DNA of 64,000 nucleotides from Streptococcus parasanguinis CC87K (GCF_000507765.1 NZ_KI669403.1:1-64000); one strand, 5' to 3'; counted from the stretch's first letter, positions 17,220-27,442 are shown. Notes: generated from the sequence alone by a model not told the origin. Made by a program: numbers and translations.

Positions 17220-20147
17220 TTATTGTCCTTCATTACTTCTGCTTCGTCTCATTTGAATGACGAGGTAAGCAACAGAAACAATAGATAGCAAGGCACCCAG
17301 GATCACGCCTTTTTGTCTAAAGACGAATTCAACCTTATGATTTCCCTTTGAGATTGGGAAGGATAAGAATGCATTCCATGCTTTTTCGGTTTTGACAAAC
17401 TTCCCATCCACTTTCACTTTCCAGCCATCGCTGTATGGAATGGAAGTCATCATATAGTTACTATCATCTGTGATAGACACATCGCCAACAATATGGGTAT
17501 TTGAAAACTTGGTTACTTGTAAACCTTGTTTCTTCCGGTTTTCTAATACCTGTTGAATCTGATCAACGTCGGCGCGATAAACACCTGCATTGCTCATATC
17601 GATGTGATCTGTTCTAAATCTAAATTCAATAACGGTTTCTTGGTTTTCAGTTTGATCTGTCAACTGCCAAATTTGTCTTTGCGTGAAAATTTTAGCATTG
17701 AGCAACCATTTATTATTGAGTAAAACCGAGTAATCTTGGTTTTGGATCAAAGATACAGGAGTAAAGAAATAATAGGTGTAATTGGTACGTGGAGTGACCT
17801 TATAACGAATAATGGCATCTTTTGACGAATCCGCTCTCTTATAGATGGCTTCTCCCGTTTCCTTATTAACCTTTTCTTCGATCACATTTTCTGTCTCGAT
17901 CGAGCTGAACGCCAACGGTTTAAAGTACTCAACGGTATCATTATTGGCCTTTTGATGTCCCTCCATGGAGTTCAAAATAATATTCTGGTTAGCAAAGGCA
18001 TTATTGGCACCAAATTGAATATTCCTTACCAGACTGTTCGTCCCGTATGCAAGTGGGAAGGAATTTGGATTCTTATAGACGACATAACGCTTATCCTCAT
18101 AGACCTTGTCTGTGAAATAGCGATGCAGATCAAAGCGGTCTGTAAATCGATAAAAGTACATCTTATCTGGATTGGCTTCAATCTCTTTGGGGTCAAAATC
18201 CTTGGCACTCATAAAGTAACGAACACCATATAAAGCATCTGTCAAAGGTGTCCCATTTGAATATTGAGTCGCCGCATTGACACCCAGATCTCCCATGAAA
18301 GCAAAGTGATCCATGGTGCTACGTTCCAAACTCGAGCTAAAGGTACTTAGACCCGGATAGGACACCAAGGAAGGAACTGTTCTGGAATAGGCAAAATCTG
18401 TGGCAATCCGATAGAATTTTTGATCTGCATTTTCTTGGATATTGTCTGTCACGCGCTTGACCGAAACGGTCGCATCTGCAAACTTGTGCACATCATCATA
18501 CCCAAATGTTACTTGGGACAAATACGCATTATAGCCAAACTCAAAGATTGTCAGCACAGATACGACAATCATGGATAAACGTGAGATCTTAAAGTTTAGG
18601 ATAAAGAGAATGCTCAAGTAGAGCATCGCTGTAATCCCCACTTGCGACAAGAGATAGCCTGTCTTTAACAAGACTGCAGCCAACACTAAGATGACCGCTG
18701 CTAGAGCCATTCGAATCATTTTTTCCAATTGGCTCTTCTGAGATTTTTCCCAATACGCATAGAAGATGAAGCAGGTCACCGCTGCTATTCCCAGAACACT
18801 TAGAATAGAGAACTTAGAGAGGAAACGGCTGATCGCTTGCGGTTGAGTCTTTGAGATAAAACTATACTGATGGAAATAGAGATAGACTACCGACAAGAGC
18901 AAGCCCAAGCCAATGATGCAGTTGGTTCGTTTGGAAATAACGATCTTCTGCTTCATCGCTTGATAAGCTAGGACTAGCATAAAGAATGAAAACAGCCAAG
19001 AAAAACGGAAGAAGAAACCGGCTGGGTTTTGTCCCATATGCCATATCTTACTGACAAATTCATTGACAAAGGAAATCAGGAAAATGAGGGTAACAATCCC
19101 TGCAGCCCATTTTTTGGCTTTTCCAACTTTTTGCGATAGGAAATAAAAGATAAAACCAAGAAAGCCGAGCGCTCCAATATAAATATTGGGAAGGTTGGGA
19201 CCCGCTGACCAGCCTGAGGTTGTATCAAAGCCACCAACAACCAACTTAGAAAGAATATCTAAAGGGTTAATTTGGAAGGCAAATGAGAAGGTCATGCCTC
19301 CGCCAACTTGCCCCTTACTTTCAATCAGGTTGAAAAATACTGGCAAGAGCAAGACTGAGGCTGTCGCAATCCCAATAATCGAATAGATCACTGCTTGCAG
19401 CAAAGGGATACTAAAGTTTTTAATCTTTGCCTTTAGATCTCCCTCAATCAGCAATCTTGGTGATACATAGTAGCAGGCATACAGAGCGATGAAAATGGAG
19501 ATCATATAGCCCATGTAAAACTGAAGTAAGACCGTCAATCCCAGAGCAAAAGCATAGCGATAAGGAGATTTCCCATCTAATAATTCTTCCAAATACACAA
19601 TCACAATAGGAAGCATGATCATGGCATCATAGAAGATGACGTTCATCTGATAAGAAACCAACATTCCTGACAAGGCATAGGCTGTCGAGAATAATGGAAC
19701 CAACCATTTTCTAGATTCTAATCCTTTGTAGCGCTTGATTAAAAGGAAAGCAAAGGATAGACCGATTGCCCCGTAGCGGAGCCAAATGGTTAAAAATACT
19801 GCTGCTCCAAAATATTTGAGGGGAGCTAGAATATAGATGATGTTGAAGGGACTCATTAAATAGTAGCCGAGCACACCGATCATATCTCCACCAAGAGACT
19901 TGGTGAAAGAATAACTCAAACTAGATAGATCCCCCGTCAAGATGGCATTTTTTAATAAGCCAAAGAAACTGATATATTGCTGTCCAAAGTCAACAGCCAT
20001 CAGACTCTTGCTTCCAAAAGGATACATCCCTATAAAAGCCCACACAATGAGCATGATGGTCATTGGGAGCAGGGCACTTGCAGCATAGAGAACTTTCTTT
20101 GGATGTTTTTTCCAAAACTCTTGCCAACGCATGAACCAGATTAACAT
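17220..20147 (-). CDS. YfhO-family multi-pass membrane glycosyltransferase (GT-C type)
   Basis: A 975-residue membrane protein with at least twelve hydrophobic segments in the first 560 residues, a large extracytoplasmic domain and a final membrane helix. The N-terminal MAVDFGQQY segment is the conserved acidic motif of YfhO proteins, which are thought to move a sugar from a lipid-phosphate carrier to an acceptor outside the cell. RBS AGGAG precedes the ATG, 17 bases after the stop of the GT2 gene, so the pair forms an operon. Known YfhO roles include teichoic acid glycosylation, and related GT-C enzymes work with GtrB on Ser/Thr-rich protein regions in streptococci. The two flanking Thr-rich adhesins make protein stalks the likely acceptor here. 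Confidence 0.88.
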   Translation of the reverse strand: MLIWFMRWQEFWKKHPKKVLYAASALLPMTIMLIVWAFIGMYPFGSKSLMAVDFGQQYISFFGLLKNAILTGDLSSLSYSFTKSLGGDMIGVLGYYLMSPFNIIYILAPLKYFGAAVFLTIWLRYGAIGLSFAFLLIKRYKGLESRKWLVPLFSTAYALSGMLVSYQMNVIFYDAMIMLPIVIVYLEELLDGKSPYRYAFALGLTVLLQFYMGYMISIFIALYACYYVSPRLLIEGDLKAKIKNFSIPLLQAVIYSIIGIATASVLLLPVFFNLIESKGQVGGGMTFSFAFQINPLDILSKLVVGGFDTTSGWSAGPNLPNIYIGALGFLGFIFYFLSQKVGKAKKWAAGIVTLIFLISFVNEFVSKIWHMGQNPAGFFFRFSWLFSFFMLVLAYQAMKQKIVISKRTNCIIGLGLLLSVVYLYFHQYSFISKTQPQAISRFLSKFSILSVLGIAAVTCFIFYAYWEKSQKSQLEKMIRMALAAVILVLAAVLLKTGYLLSQVGITAMLYLSILFILNFKISRLSMIVVSVLTIFEFGYNAYLSQVTFGYDDVHKFADATVSVKRVTDNIQENADQKFYRIATDFAYSRTVPSLVSYPGLSTFSSSLERSTMDHFAFMGDLGVNAATQYSNGTPLTDALYGVRYFMSAKDFDPKEIEANPDKMYFYRFTDRFDLHRYFTDKVYEDKRYVVYKNPNSFPLAYGTNSLVRNIQFGANNAFANQNIILNSMEGHQKANNDTVEYFKPLAFSSIETENVIEEKVNKETGEAIYKRADSSKDAIIRYKVTPRTNYTYYFFTPVSLIQNQDYSVLLNNKWLLNAKIFTQRQIWQLTDQTENQETVIEFRFRTDHIDMSNAGVYRADVDQIQQVLENRKKQGLQVTKFSNTHIVGDVSITDDSNYMMTSIPYSDGWKVKVDGKFVKTEKAWNAFLSFPISKGNHKVEFVFRQKGVILGALLSIVSVAYLVIQMRRSRSNEGQ

Positions 20148-20164
20148 GTTTTCTCCTATCTTCT

Positions 20165-21124
20165 TTAGCCAATATGATTTTTCTTCGCTTGTTCGATATT
20201 GGTCTCTTCAATGATGAAATGAGGACGACGCTTCACTTCGTAATAGATCTTGCCAATATACTCTCCAAGAATTCCGATGAAGATGAGTTGCACTCCGCTA
20301 AATAATATAATAGCCGCAATCGTTGTGAAATAACCACTTACATAATTCCCAGCAGCGAAGATATATTTCATCAACTCAAAAACTAGATATAAAAGAGCCA
20401 GCCCTAAACAGATGAAACCGAATTGAATACAAACACGGAGAGGACGATCATTAAAAGAAATAATTCCTTGAATCGCATAATTCAAAGATTTCTTAAAACC
20501 AAACTTACTCTTTCCAGCCTTACGGGTTTCATTCTTATAAGGAATTACTTTCTCTTTAAAACCAATCCATTCATACAAACCTTTATTAAAGCGATTGTAC
20601 TCTGGCATTGACACAAAGGCTTCCATGGCTTTTCGGCTAAGCAGTCTTAATTCAGATTTTCCATCTGTTAGATGCACATCCATGGAACGATTTGACAAGA
20701 AGTAAAACAAACGTGCAAAGGAACTTCCTACAAAAGATTCTCCTTCACGAGTTCGTTGGCCACTAACAATATCATAGCCCTCATTATAAGCTTCTAAGAA
20801 TAAGGGAATCAAGTATGGTGGATGCTGGAGATCCCCGTCCATGACCATCACCGCATCCCCACTGGCATATTTAAAACCAGCCAAGATACCACTCTCTCGT
20901 CCAAAATTTCGACTGAAACGGATATATTTGATGCGGTCGTTTTCTCTTGCAAATTCTTCAATTAACTCAAAGGTCTTGTCACTACTTCCATCATCGATGT
21001 AGAGGATTTCATAATCAGAGAGCTCTTTCCCTAACATTTGCTCAAGCTGATTAGAAATTTCACGATGGGTTTGAGGAAGTACCAGCTCCTCATTCAAGAG
21101 GGTTATTAAGATTGATAATTTCAT
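20165..21124 (-). CDS. Polyprenyl-phosphate glycosyltransferase, GT2 family (GtrB/CsbB-like)
   Basis: A 319-residue enzyme from the ATG at 21124 (GGAG seven bases upstream). The N-terminal GT2 domain shows LNEE, YIDDGSSD near residue 55 and the metal motif MDGDLQHPP near 95; two hydrophobic segments near residues 225-300 form the C-terminal membrane anchor. The family uses UDP-glucose or a similar donor to make undecaprenyl-phosphate-sugar at the inner face of the membrane. The next gene, YfhO-like, would use the flipped lipid. No GtcA-like flippase gene is adjacent. Confidence 0.92.
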   Translation of the reverse strand: MKLSILITLLNEELVLPQTHREISNQLEQMLGKELSDYEILYIDDGSSDKTFELIEEFARENDRIKYIRFSRNFGRESGILAGFKYASGDAVMVMDGDLQHPPYLIPLFLEAYNEGYDIVSGQRTREGESFVGSSFARLFYFLSNRSMDVHLTDGKSELRLLSRKAMEAFVSMPEYNRFNKGLYEWIGFKEKVIPYKNETRKAGKSKFGFKKSLNYAIQGIISFNDRPLRVCIQFGFICLGLALLYLVFELMKYIFAAGNYVSGYFTTIAAIILFSGVQLIFIGILGEYIGKIYYEVKRRPHFIIEETNIEQAKKNHIG

Positions 21125-21148
21125 CCCTTTTCTCCATAATACATTCCC

Positions 21149-21172
21149 AAAAAAGAGAGAGCTCATGCTCTC
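21149..21172 (-). terminator. Terminator between the second adhesin and gtrB-like gene
   Basis: Stem GAGAGC/GCTCTC with six T residues on the minus strand. The 70-base gap has no clear promoter, so the downstream glycosyltransferase genes probably depend on read-through. Confidence 0.75.
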
Positions 21173-21194
21173 CCCTTATATAGAAACTCATTGT

Positions 21195-23183
21195 TTATTT
21201 AATAGACAATTTTCGTTTCAATACGACTGCACCTGCTAACACAAAGGCTCCTGAGAATACAAATCCAGTTGCTGCAACTTCACCTGTATTAGGAAGAAGC
21301 GCTTTACGCCCTCCTCCATTGTTTCCACCTTTTGGTCCTGGTTGTCCAGTCGTGGTCGTCGTTGTTGATTCTTCATTTCCTGGAGTCACCGGTTTCTCTG
21401 GAGTTGGCGTGGTTGTAGTGGTTGGCGTTGGTTCTGCAGTTGTCGTTGTGGTGGTTGTTGGTTCTGCAGTGGTCGTTGAAGTAGTCGTTGGCTCTTCTGT
21501 TGTTGTAGTCGAAGTAGTCGTTGGCTCTTCTGTTGTTGTAGTCGAAGTAGTCGTCGGCTCTTCTGTTGTCGTAGTTGTAGTAGTCGTCGGCTCTTCTGTT
21601 GTCGTAGTTGTAGTAGTCGTCGGCTCTTCTGTTGTCGTAGTTGTAGTAGTCGTCGGCTCTGCAGTAGTCGTTGTGGTTGTCGTTGGCTCTGCAGTAGTCG
21701 TTGTGGTTGTCGTTGGCTCTGCAGTAGTCGTTGTGGTTGTCGTTGGCTCTGCAGTAGTCGTCGTTGTGGTTGTCGTTGGCTCTGCAGTAGTCGTCGTTGT
21801 GGTTGTTGGCTCTGCAGTAGTTGTTGTCGTTGTCGTTGGTTCTGCAGTAGTCGTGGTGGTGGTTGTTGGTTCTGCAGTAGTTGTTGTGGTTGTTGTAGTC
21901 GTGGTGGTTGTTGTAGTTGTTGTAGTTGTTTTTTGGTCTACAATATTCTTAGCTACAGGAGCTTTTGGTGTTTTGAATTCACCAGCTTCAACTACAGTAT
22001 CAGCTGCCAACTCATAACCTTCTGGAGCTTTAACTTCTTTAATGATGTATTTGTCACGCAAGATGTTCTTAACAGTGAATTCACCATTAGCATCTGACTC
22101 AAACTCACCAATGATATCTTGGTTAGTTGCACGGATAACTTGGAATTTCGCACCTTTAAGAGGTCCGTTTTGCTCGTCTACCTTAGTGACCTTGATACTG
22201 AATTCGTAACCAATCCCTTCACCACCAGCAATTTGGATTTTCACTGTACTGTTTGATGCGTATTCATCCTTATTGCTTCCCTTAATAGTAGCTTGGTTAA
22301 GAATTTTTTCACCATCAACAGCAGTATAGTTCACATCTGCCGAATATTCAATTGCAAATTGGTCGTCTGCAGCAATGTTCCCTAGGTTAATAGAAAATGA
22401 ATTACCATTGATATTTACTTTATAGTCAGCTGTAACATCTTTTGCGTTCTTGAGTACCCATTTACCATTGGTATATTCCCAAGTTCCTTTTTTAATCTTG
22501 AAGCTTCCTTGTTTGTATGTGATACCTGCTGATTTCAAGGTATCTGTAACAACAGCATCGTTGATAACTTCGTTGGTTCTATTTACAGAAATTCGGAAGC
22601 CAAGCTCTTTGTTGCCTGCTTCGCTCCAACCTGATTTAATGATAGAGTAGCGGTTTCCTCCACCAATTGTTCCACTTGTAACTTTACCAGTGAATTTCTC
22701 CTTATCATTTACAGAGACTTTAACCGGAACTTCTCCATCATTTGGAAATTTCACTTTATTGACTTGAGCATAGAAGAAGAATGAACCGGATACATCGTCT
22801 TTTGTTTCTACATATTTTGTAAAGGTCAAGATAATTTTACCAGTAGCTGCATCAACTTTTGCCTTGGCAACCAAGTTATCACTTGGATCTTTAATCTCAA
22901 AATCCTGTGATTTGATATCAATTGGTGAGTCGATTTTAACCTCTGTTGTGTCTCCGGCTTTGACTGTTCCTCTTTTCCCGATAGCAAATTTTGCATTCAG
23001 ACGGAAAGTGTCAAATCGGCCAACCGGTCCTGTCAATTCTCCACCTTGATCATTTTGAATCTTAACTTCCGTAATCACATCGACTTTTTTAGACGTTTCC
23101 GCCTGTACAGTTTTAGAAAAAAGTGTCAATGACACAATCAATAGCGAACAAACTATTGACAAAAAAACTGCTAACTTTTTCAT
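21195..23183 (-). CDS. Threonine-rich LPXTG surface adhesin, paralog of 15307-17127
   Basis: A 662-residue wall-anchored protein. Signal peptide ends near residue 28 (VQA). Residues 29-335 are Cna-like adhesin domains; SGSFFFYAQVN matches the paralog. A Cna-B/SpaA domain (PLKGAKFQVI to EAPEGYEL) spans about 335-412. Residues 418-600 are roughly fifteen units of seven or eight Thr followed by AEP or EEP. LPNTG lies near residue 630. RBS GGGAGA precedes the ATG. The stalk is longer and more regular than in the paralog. Ligand is unknown; collagen or another matrix protein is only suggested by the fold. Confidence 0.92.
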   Translation of the reverse strand: MKKLAVFLSIVCSLLIVSLTLFSKTVQAETSKKVDVITEVKIQNDQGGELTGPVGRFDTFRLNAKFAIGKRGTVKAGDTTEVKIDSPIDIKSQDFEIKDPSDNLVAKAKVDAATGKIILTFTKYVETKDDVSGSFFFYAQVNKVKFPNDGEVPVKVSVNDKEKFTGKVTSGTIGGGNRYSIIKSGWSEAGNKELGFRISVNRTNEVINDAVVTDTLKSAGITYKQGSFKIKKGTWEYTNGKWVLKNAKDVTADYKVNINGNSFSINLGNIAADDQFAIEYSADVNYTAVDGEKILNQATIKGSNKDEYASNSTVKIQIAGGEGIGYEFSIKVTKVDEQNGPLKGAKFQVIRATNQDIIGEFESDANGEFTVKNILRDKYIIKEVKAPEGYELAADTVVEAGEFKTPKAPVAKNIVDQKTTTTTTTTTTTTTTTTTTAEPTTTTTTTAEPTTTTTTTAEPTTTTTTTAEPTTTTTTTTAEPTTTTTTTAEPTTTTTTTAEPTTTTTTTAEPTTTTTTTTEEPTTTTTTTTEEPTTTTTTTTEEPTTTSTTTTEEPTTTSTTTTEEPTTTSTTTAEPTTTTTTTAEPTPTTTTTPTPEKPVTPGNEESTTTTTTGQPGPKGGNNGGGRKALLPNTGEVAATGFVFSGAFVLAGAVVLKRKLSIK

Positions 23184-23227
23184 TTTTTCTCCCTTTCTAG
23201 GCTGATTTTTTATAAATCAACGCATAT

Positions 23228-23256
23228 AATATAGCAAAACATAGTGAAGAAGTCAA
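23228..23256 (-). promoter_or_regulatory. Promoter of the second Thr-rich adhesin
   Basis: TTGACT, 17-bp spacer, TATATT on the minus strand. Confidence 0.75.
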
Positions 23257-23345
23257 GATTATTGAACAAAAAATCCATCTTTTGTATATTTAAGAGCTAT
23301 TTGGCTTGTGAATTTTTTCTAAGTAACTCTTCCTCTTTCAAACAG

Positions 23346-25349
23346 TTATTTTTCCAAAATCAACACATCTTTTGTAGATAAGTTGCTTTCTTTATACCCT
23401 GATTCTTTATAGAGGTTTAGAGTGGCTGTTTCAGAATAACCATTTTTTTCCTCTTGCATTTCCCTAGGAACTACCACTATGTCAATCTTAGAATCAAGCT
23501 TTTTGTCATTATGGTAGAAAATATCATACAATTTTTCATGGCTGCGAAGACTCGGCGTATAGCCACCTGCTGCTAAGACCGCTTTATCTTTAGGGATGGC
23601 CTGCAGGGTCTTTTCGAGCCCATCAAAATAGTCTTTGCGTGTTTGATAGTATTGGATTTCAAAATTCCAATTATGCGTGAAACTATATAGAATGGCGCTT
23701 GAAAAAATGATGGAAGAAGCTAGTAGAGCCACCAATACATTATCTGATGCCAACTGGTTCTTGCTTAATTGATCGATAGACAATAAAGCCATCAAAAATA
23801 GAAGCGTGACCGAACCATAGCTATACTGAAAACCAATATCATATTGATAAGGCCAATCCATCAATAAATTAATGAGAAAAAGGGGCAGCATCAGAAAATA
23901 GGTAGACCAACGTCGCTGAATCAGTGGCAAAAAGCTAAAAGGAAATAGGACCAAAAAGATGTAGCCAAGCCTTTTCGCTGTAAATAAACTTCCCAAAACA
24001 TAAAGCGGATTTAGGACTACATTTTTCACAACCATCAAAAGGCCGTTTTCGCCACTCAATAATAGATTATTGTATCGAGAAACCATAGCTCCCTCACCAT
24101 ATCTTGCTAAGAGGAACATGGCAAATGCAAAATAAAGTATCGGTAAGGCAAACAGGCTGAGATACAACCACTTTTTAAACTTGGCCTCGAAGGTAAAACG
24201 ATGTTGAAACGCAAAATAAAGTCCTAAGGACAGCACGTAGACAAAGGCATCCTCTTTCACAAAAAGGAGCAACAAGGTGAACAAGATAGTTCTTCCACGC
24301 CACTGAGAAATCAGGCTGTAGAACAACCAAAGTATCAATGGAGGCAAAAAACAATTTTCATGCAAATGGAATCCACCACTCGTTGTCATGACCGGAGTCA
24401 CAAAAAAGAGGGCAAGCACGAGCGGCGCCATGACTTTTGGCAATTGTATTTTCTTTAGAATCAAACAAAGCGGGATAACTGCTGAAAATACAATCACTGT
24501 TTGAGCGATATCTAATGTTTCCACATAAGGAAATAGCATATAAAAGGGCAAGATCAAATAATAAATAGGAGAAATATGGACTCCAAAATGCGATAAGGCC
24601 CTATCTCTTTCAAGGGTGGTAACTTGTGAAAAATCATGTCTCATTCTCTCAAACATCTGTGAAAAGATTCCAATATCAAAAGAAGAGACCGCATTGGCTT
24701 TAATCTTATAATAGGCAACAATCGATAGATAGAGCACATAGAAAATACCACCGATTAGTGTCACCACTGTGAGTCTTCGAACCCAGGTTTCATTAACTTT
24801 AGCCAAAGAAACCTTGGAGAGAAGAAAACCGATCAGGACGGCAACGATAACGGCTACTAATACTGGCCAAATCAAGGTAGGCAACTTCGATTCAGAAATC
24901 GTAAACGTAAAGATTCCCAGTTCCTTATCTTGAAGATTGGCACTGGTTTGTAGCAACAATTTCGGAAAAGACAAGACATCTACCGCTAAGAAGATATAAG
25001 CGATTTTTTCTTTTCCTAAATAAAAATATAGAAACAAGACCAGTGAGAGCAACACTAGGCCCAATGACATAAAGAGACTCGGACTTTTCAAAATAGAAAT
25101 AAATAGGATACCTGCCGCGAACCAGAGATTCAATTTTTGTATGCAGATATACTTCTTGCTCTCCGTCAAAAACCAAAGAATAGGATAACTAATGAACAAA
25201 GCAAGGACCGTATGGGTCCATCCCACTTTACCAAGTTCTAGAAATAATTCCTTTGTTGAAAAACTTAATAGATTGACCATCATGGCCACAAAATAAGAAC
25301 CTAGAAGCAACCATAAATAGTTAAGGTTCATTGTCTTAGCAAGTTTCAT
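23346..25349 (-). CDS. DUF2079 multi-pass membrane protein
   Basis: A 667-residue membrane protein with about thirteen hydrophobic segments and a soluble C-terminal tail. The motif SFDIGIFSQ near residue 225 and HFGVHISPIYYL soon after are typical of DUF2079, a family that resembles GT-C sugar transferases with an acidic residue after an early helix. The ATG at 25349 was chosen; a TTG three codons earlier is also possible given GGGAGG upstream. It is transcribed in the same direction as adhesin B but that gene has its own promoter. A role in surface glycosylation is inferred from fold and position only. Confidence 0.8.
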   Translation of the reverse strand: MKLAKTMNLNYLWLLLGSYFVAMMVNLLSFSTKELFLELGKVGWTHTVLALFISYPILWFLTESKKYICIQKLNLWFAAGILFISILKSPSLFMSLGLVLLSLVLFLYFYLGKEKIAYIFLAVDVLSFPKLLLQTSANLQDKELGIFTFTISESKLPTLIWPVLVAVIVAVLIGFLLSKVSLAKVNETWVRRLTVVTLIGGIFYVLYLSIVAYYKIKANAVSSFDIGIFSQMFERMRHDFSQVTTLERDRALSHFGVHISPIYYLILPFYMLFPYVETLDIAQTVIVFSAVIPLCLILKKIQLPKVMAPLVLALFFVTPVMTTSGGFHLHENCFLPPLILWLFYSLISQWRGRTILFTLLLLFVKEDAFVYVLSLGLYFAFQHRFTFEAKFKKWLYLSLFALPILYFAFAMFLLARYGEGAMVSRYNNLLLSGENGLLMVVKNVVLNPLYVLGSLFTAKRLGYIFLVLFPFSFLPLIQRRWSTYFLMLPLFLINLLMDWPYQYDIGFQYSYGSVTLLFLMALLSIDQLSKNQLASDNVLVALLASSIIFSSAILYSFTHNWNFEIQYYQTRKDYFDGLEKTLQAIPKDKAVLAAGGYTPSLRSHEKLYDIFYHNDKKLDSKIDIVVVPREMQEEKNGYSETATLNLYKESGYKESNLSTKDVLILEK

Positions 25350-25426
25350 TTCTATCAATACCTCCCAATTATAGTTCCTATTCTAGCACAAAACCCTTAC
25401 TATTTCTAGATAGTAATAACCATACC

Positions 25427-25457
25427 AAAAGAGAGGCTGATACCAATTCAACCTCTC
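25427..25457 (-). terminator. Terminator of the C26 hydrolase gene
   Basis: Stem AAGAGAGG/CCTCTCTT just after the stop codon on the minus strand. Confidence 0.75.
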
Positions 25458-25463
25458 TTTTTC

Positions 25464-26153
25464 TTATAATTCCTGTAATAAATAACGGAAGAGTTCTAAA
25501 TTCCCTTTTTCTTCATTGACCAAGTATTCTGGATGCCACTGCAAGCCCATAATGCGATGACCATCTACAGCTTCAATGGCTTCGATGGTGTGATCGCGCG
25601 GATCAAAGGCGGTCGCACGGAAATTCGGTGCGAGATCCTTGATGCTTTGACGGTGCACGGAATTAATCCGACTGGCCTGTCCAAAAAGCTGCTCTACCAC
25701 ACTGCCTTTTTTAGTCTGGATAGAATGGGAAGTCCCAAACGGAAGTCCTTGCCAATGCCCTTCGATCTCTTGGTTGAGTGTTCCTCCAAAAGCCACATTG
25801 ATCAACTGAACTCCACGGCAAATTCCTAGAACCGGTTTGTTTTGGCGTACTGCTTCCTTCAGTAAGGCAAGCTCAAATTGATCCCGTTCGATATTGTAAT
25901 CATCGCTCTCGATGGTTTTTTCTTCGCCATAAAGACTAGGATCAACATTTTGGCCTCCACTTAAGATCAATTTGTCAATCGTTTCAACATAGTCCTTAAC
26001 CAAGGAAGGATCTCCCATCGGGATGACCATTGGAAGTCCACCTGCTTGACGAATCCCTTCCGCAAACTGACTAGATACAGAGGAATGAAGGTTTTTCCCT
26101 TCCGGGTCCACCGGACAGAGATTAGCGGATACTCCAACAATTGTTCTGCACAT
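25464..26153 (-). CDS. Gamma-glutamyl-gamma-aminobutyrate hydrolase family protein (peptidase C26)
   Basis: A 229-residue class I glutamine amidotransferase-like hydrolase. The ATG at 26153 was chosen for its AGGAGG seven bases away. Nucleophile Cys is in GICRGVQLINVAFGG near residue 110; the His-Glu pair is in LQWHPEYL near residue 205; ILSGGQNVDP is a family hallmark. Homologues such as PuuD cleave gamma-glutamyl bonds of small molecules. It is transcribed alone, opposite to gpsA. The substrate is not evident. Confidence 0.9.
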   Translation of the reverse strand: MCRTIVGVSANLCPVDPEGKNLHSSVSSQFAEGIRQAGGLPMVIPMGDPSLVKDYVETIDKLILSGGQNVDPSLYGEEKTIESDDYNIERDQFELALLKEAVRQNKPVLGICRGVQLINVAFGGTLNQEIEGHWQGLPFGTSHSIQTKKGSVVEQLFGQASRINSVHRQSIKDLAPNFRATAFDPRDHTIEAIEAVDGHRIMGLQWHPEYLVNEEKGNLELFRYLLQEL

Positions 26154-26425
26154 ATTCATTCCTCCTTCATTTTTACTAATACTTATGTTACCACCCATTA
26201 GTGATAGTGTCTAATATGTATTTTTTAAAACCGTGATAGATTTTATTTATCACCCTCACCTTCCTCACAAAACAATTGATGATCATACAAGTTTTTTTAC
26301 CTATATTATGTTAAAATAGAGAGGAAAATAGAATCGTCCTTCAAGGCACACATTTGGCCGTTTCGAAGGCGCAAGCGCTAGATTTCTAGCCTTGTTGAAA
26401 AATAGACATAGAAATGGAAGATACA

Positions 26426-27442
26426 ATGGAAAAACAAACCGTTGCAGTATTGGGTCCTGGTTCATGGGGAACAGCCCTTTCACAAGTCCTCAATGATAAC
26501 GGCCATGAAGTCCGTCTCTGGGGAAATATCCAAGAACAAATCGATGAAATCAATACCGCTCATACCAATCAACGCTATTTCAAAGATATCGTTATTAGCG
26601 AAGACATCACTGCTACGACTGATTTGAAAGCAGCTTTGGACGGTGTGGACGCTATCCTCTTTGTCGTTCCTACAAAGGTGACCCGTTTGGTGGCGAAACA
26701 AGTCGCTGAAACACTGGATCACCCTGTAACAGTCATGCACGCTTCCAAGGGACTAGAACCTGGTACACACGATCGGATTTCTCAAATCCTTGAAGAAGAA
26801 ATTCCTGCTTCTCTTCGCAGCGAGGTGGTGGTCGTTTCTGGACCTAGTCACGCGGAAGAAACCATCGTACGGGACATCACCCTCATTACAGCTGCCTCAA
26901 TAGATTTAGAAGCTGCACGTTATGTTCAAGAACTCTTTAGCAATCACTACTTCCGCCTCTATACCAATACAGATGTTATCGGAGTGGAAACTGCTGGAGC
27001 CCTGAAAAATATTATCGCAGTCGGAGCTGGAGCCCTGCACGGTCTTGGTTATGGTGACAATGCCAAAGCAGCTATCATCACGCGCGGTCTCGCTGAAATC
27101 ACGCGCCTTGGCGTTAAGCTAGGAGCTAGCCCCTTGACCTATAGCGGTTTGTCTGGGGTTGGTGACTTGATCGTTACCGGAACTTCTGTTCACTCCCGCA
27201 ACTGGCGAGCTGGGGATGCTCTCGGACGTGGTGAAAAATTGGAAGACATCGAAGCCAACATGGGCATGATCATTGAAGGGATCTCTACGACCAAAGTCGC
27301 CCATGAACTGGCGCAAGAATTGGATGTCTACATGCCGATTACACAGGCCATTTACCAAGTCATCTACGAAGGAAAAGATATCCGCGAAGCCATCCACCAC
27401 ATGATGAGCAATGAATTTAAAGAAGAAAACGAGTGGAAATAA
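26426..27442 (+). CDS. gpsA: NAD(P)-dependent glycerol-3-phosphate dehydrogenase
   Basis: A 338-residue enzyme reducing dihydroxyacetone phosphate to sn-glycerol-3-phosphate for phospholipids and teichoic acids. The nucleotide-binding motif is GPGSWGTAL near residue 9; the catalytic Lys is in [12 protein letters not shown] near 190. The start at 26426 gives the family N-terminus MEKQTVAV and has GGAAGA upstream. The leader between 26320 and 26425 can pair TTCAAGGC with GCCTTGTTGAA. It is followed 45 bases later by galU, the same pair as in pneumococcus. Confidence 0.96.
   Translation: MEKQTVAVLGPGSWGTALSQVLNDNGHEVRLWGNIQEQIDEINTAHTNQRYFKDIVISEDITATTDLKAALDGVDAILFVVPTKVTRLVAKQVAETLDHPVTVMHASKGLEPGTHDRISQILEEEIPASLRSEVVVVSGPSHAEETIVRDITLITAASIDLEAARYVQELFSNHYFRLYTNTDVIGVETAGALKNIIAVGAGALHGLGYGDNAKAAIITRGLAEITRLGVKLGASPLTYSGLSGVGDLIVTGTSVHSRNWRAGDALGRGEKLEDIEANMGMIIEGISTTKVAHELAQELDVYMPITQAIYQVIYEGKDIREAIHHMMSNEFKEENEWK

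Noticed and set aside
21319..22017. Long valine-rich ORF opposite adhesin B, and a similar one opposite adhesin A at 16806-17111
   Set aside because: Poly-Val arises from reading the complement of Thr codon runs; the real genes are the LPXTG adhesins.
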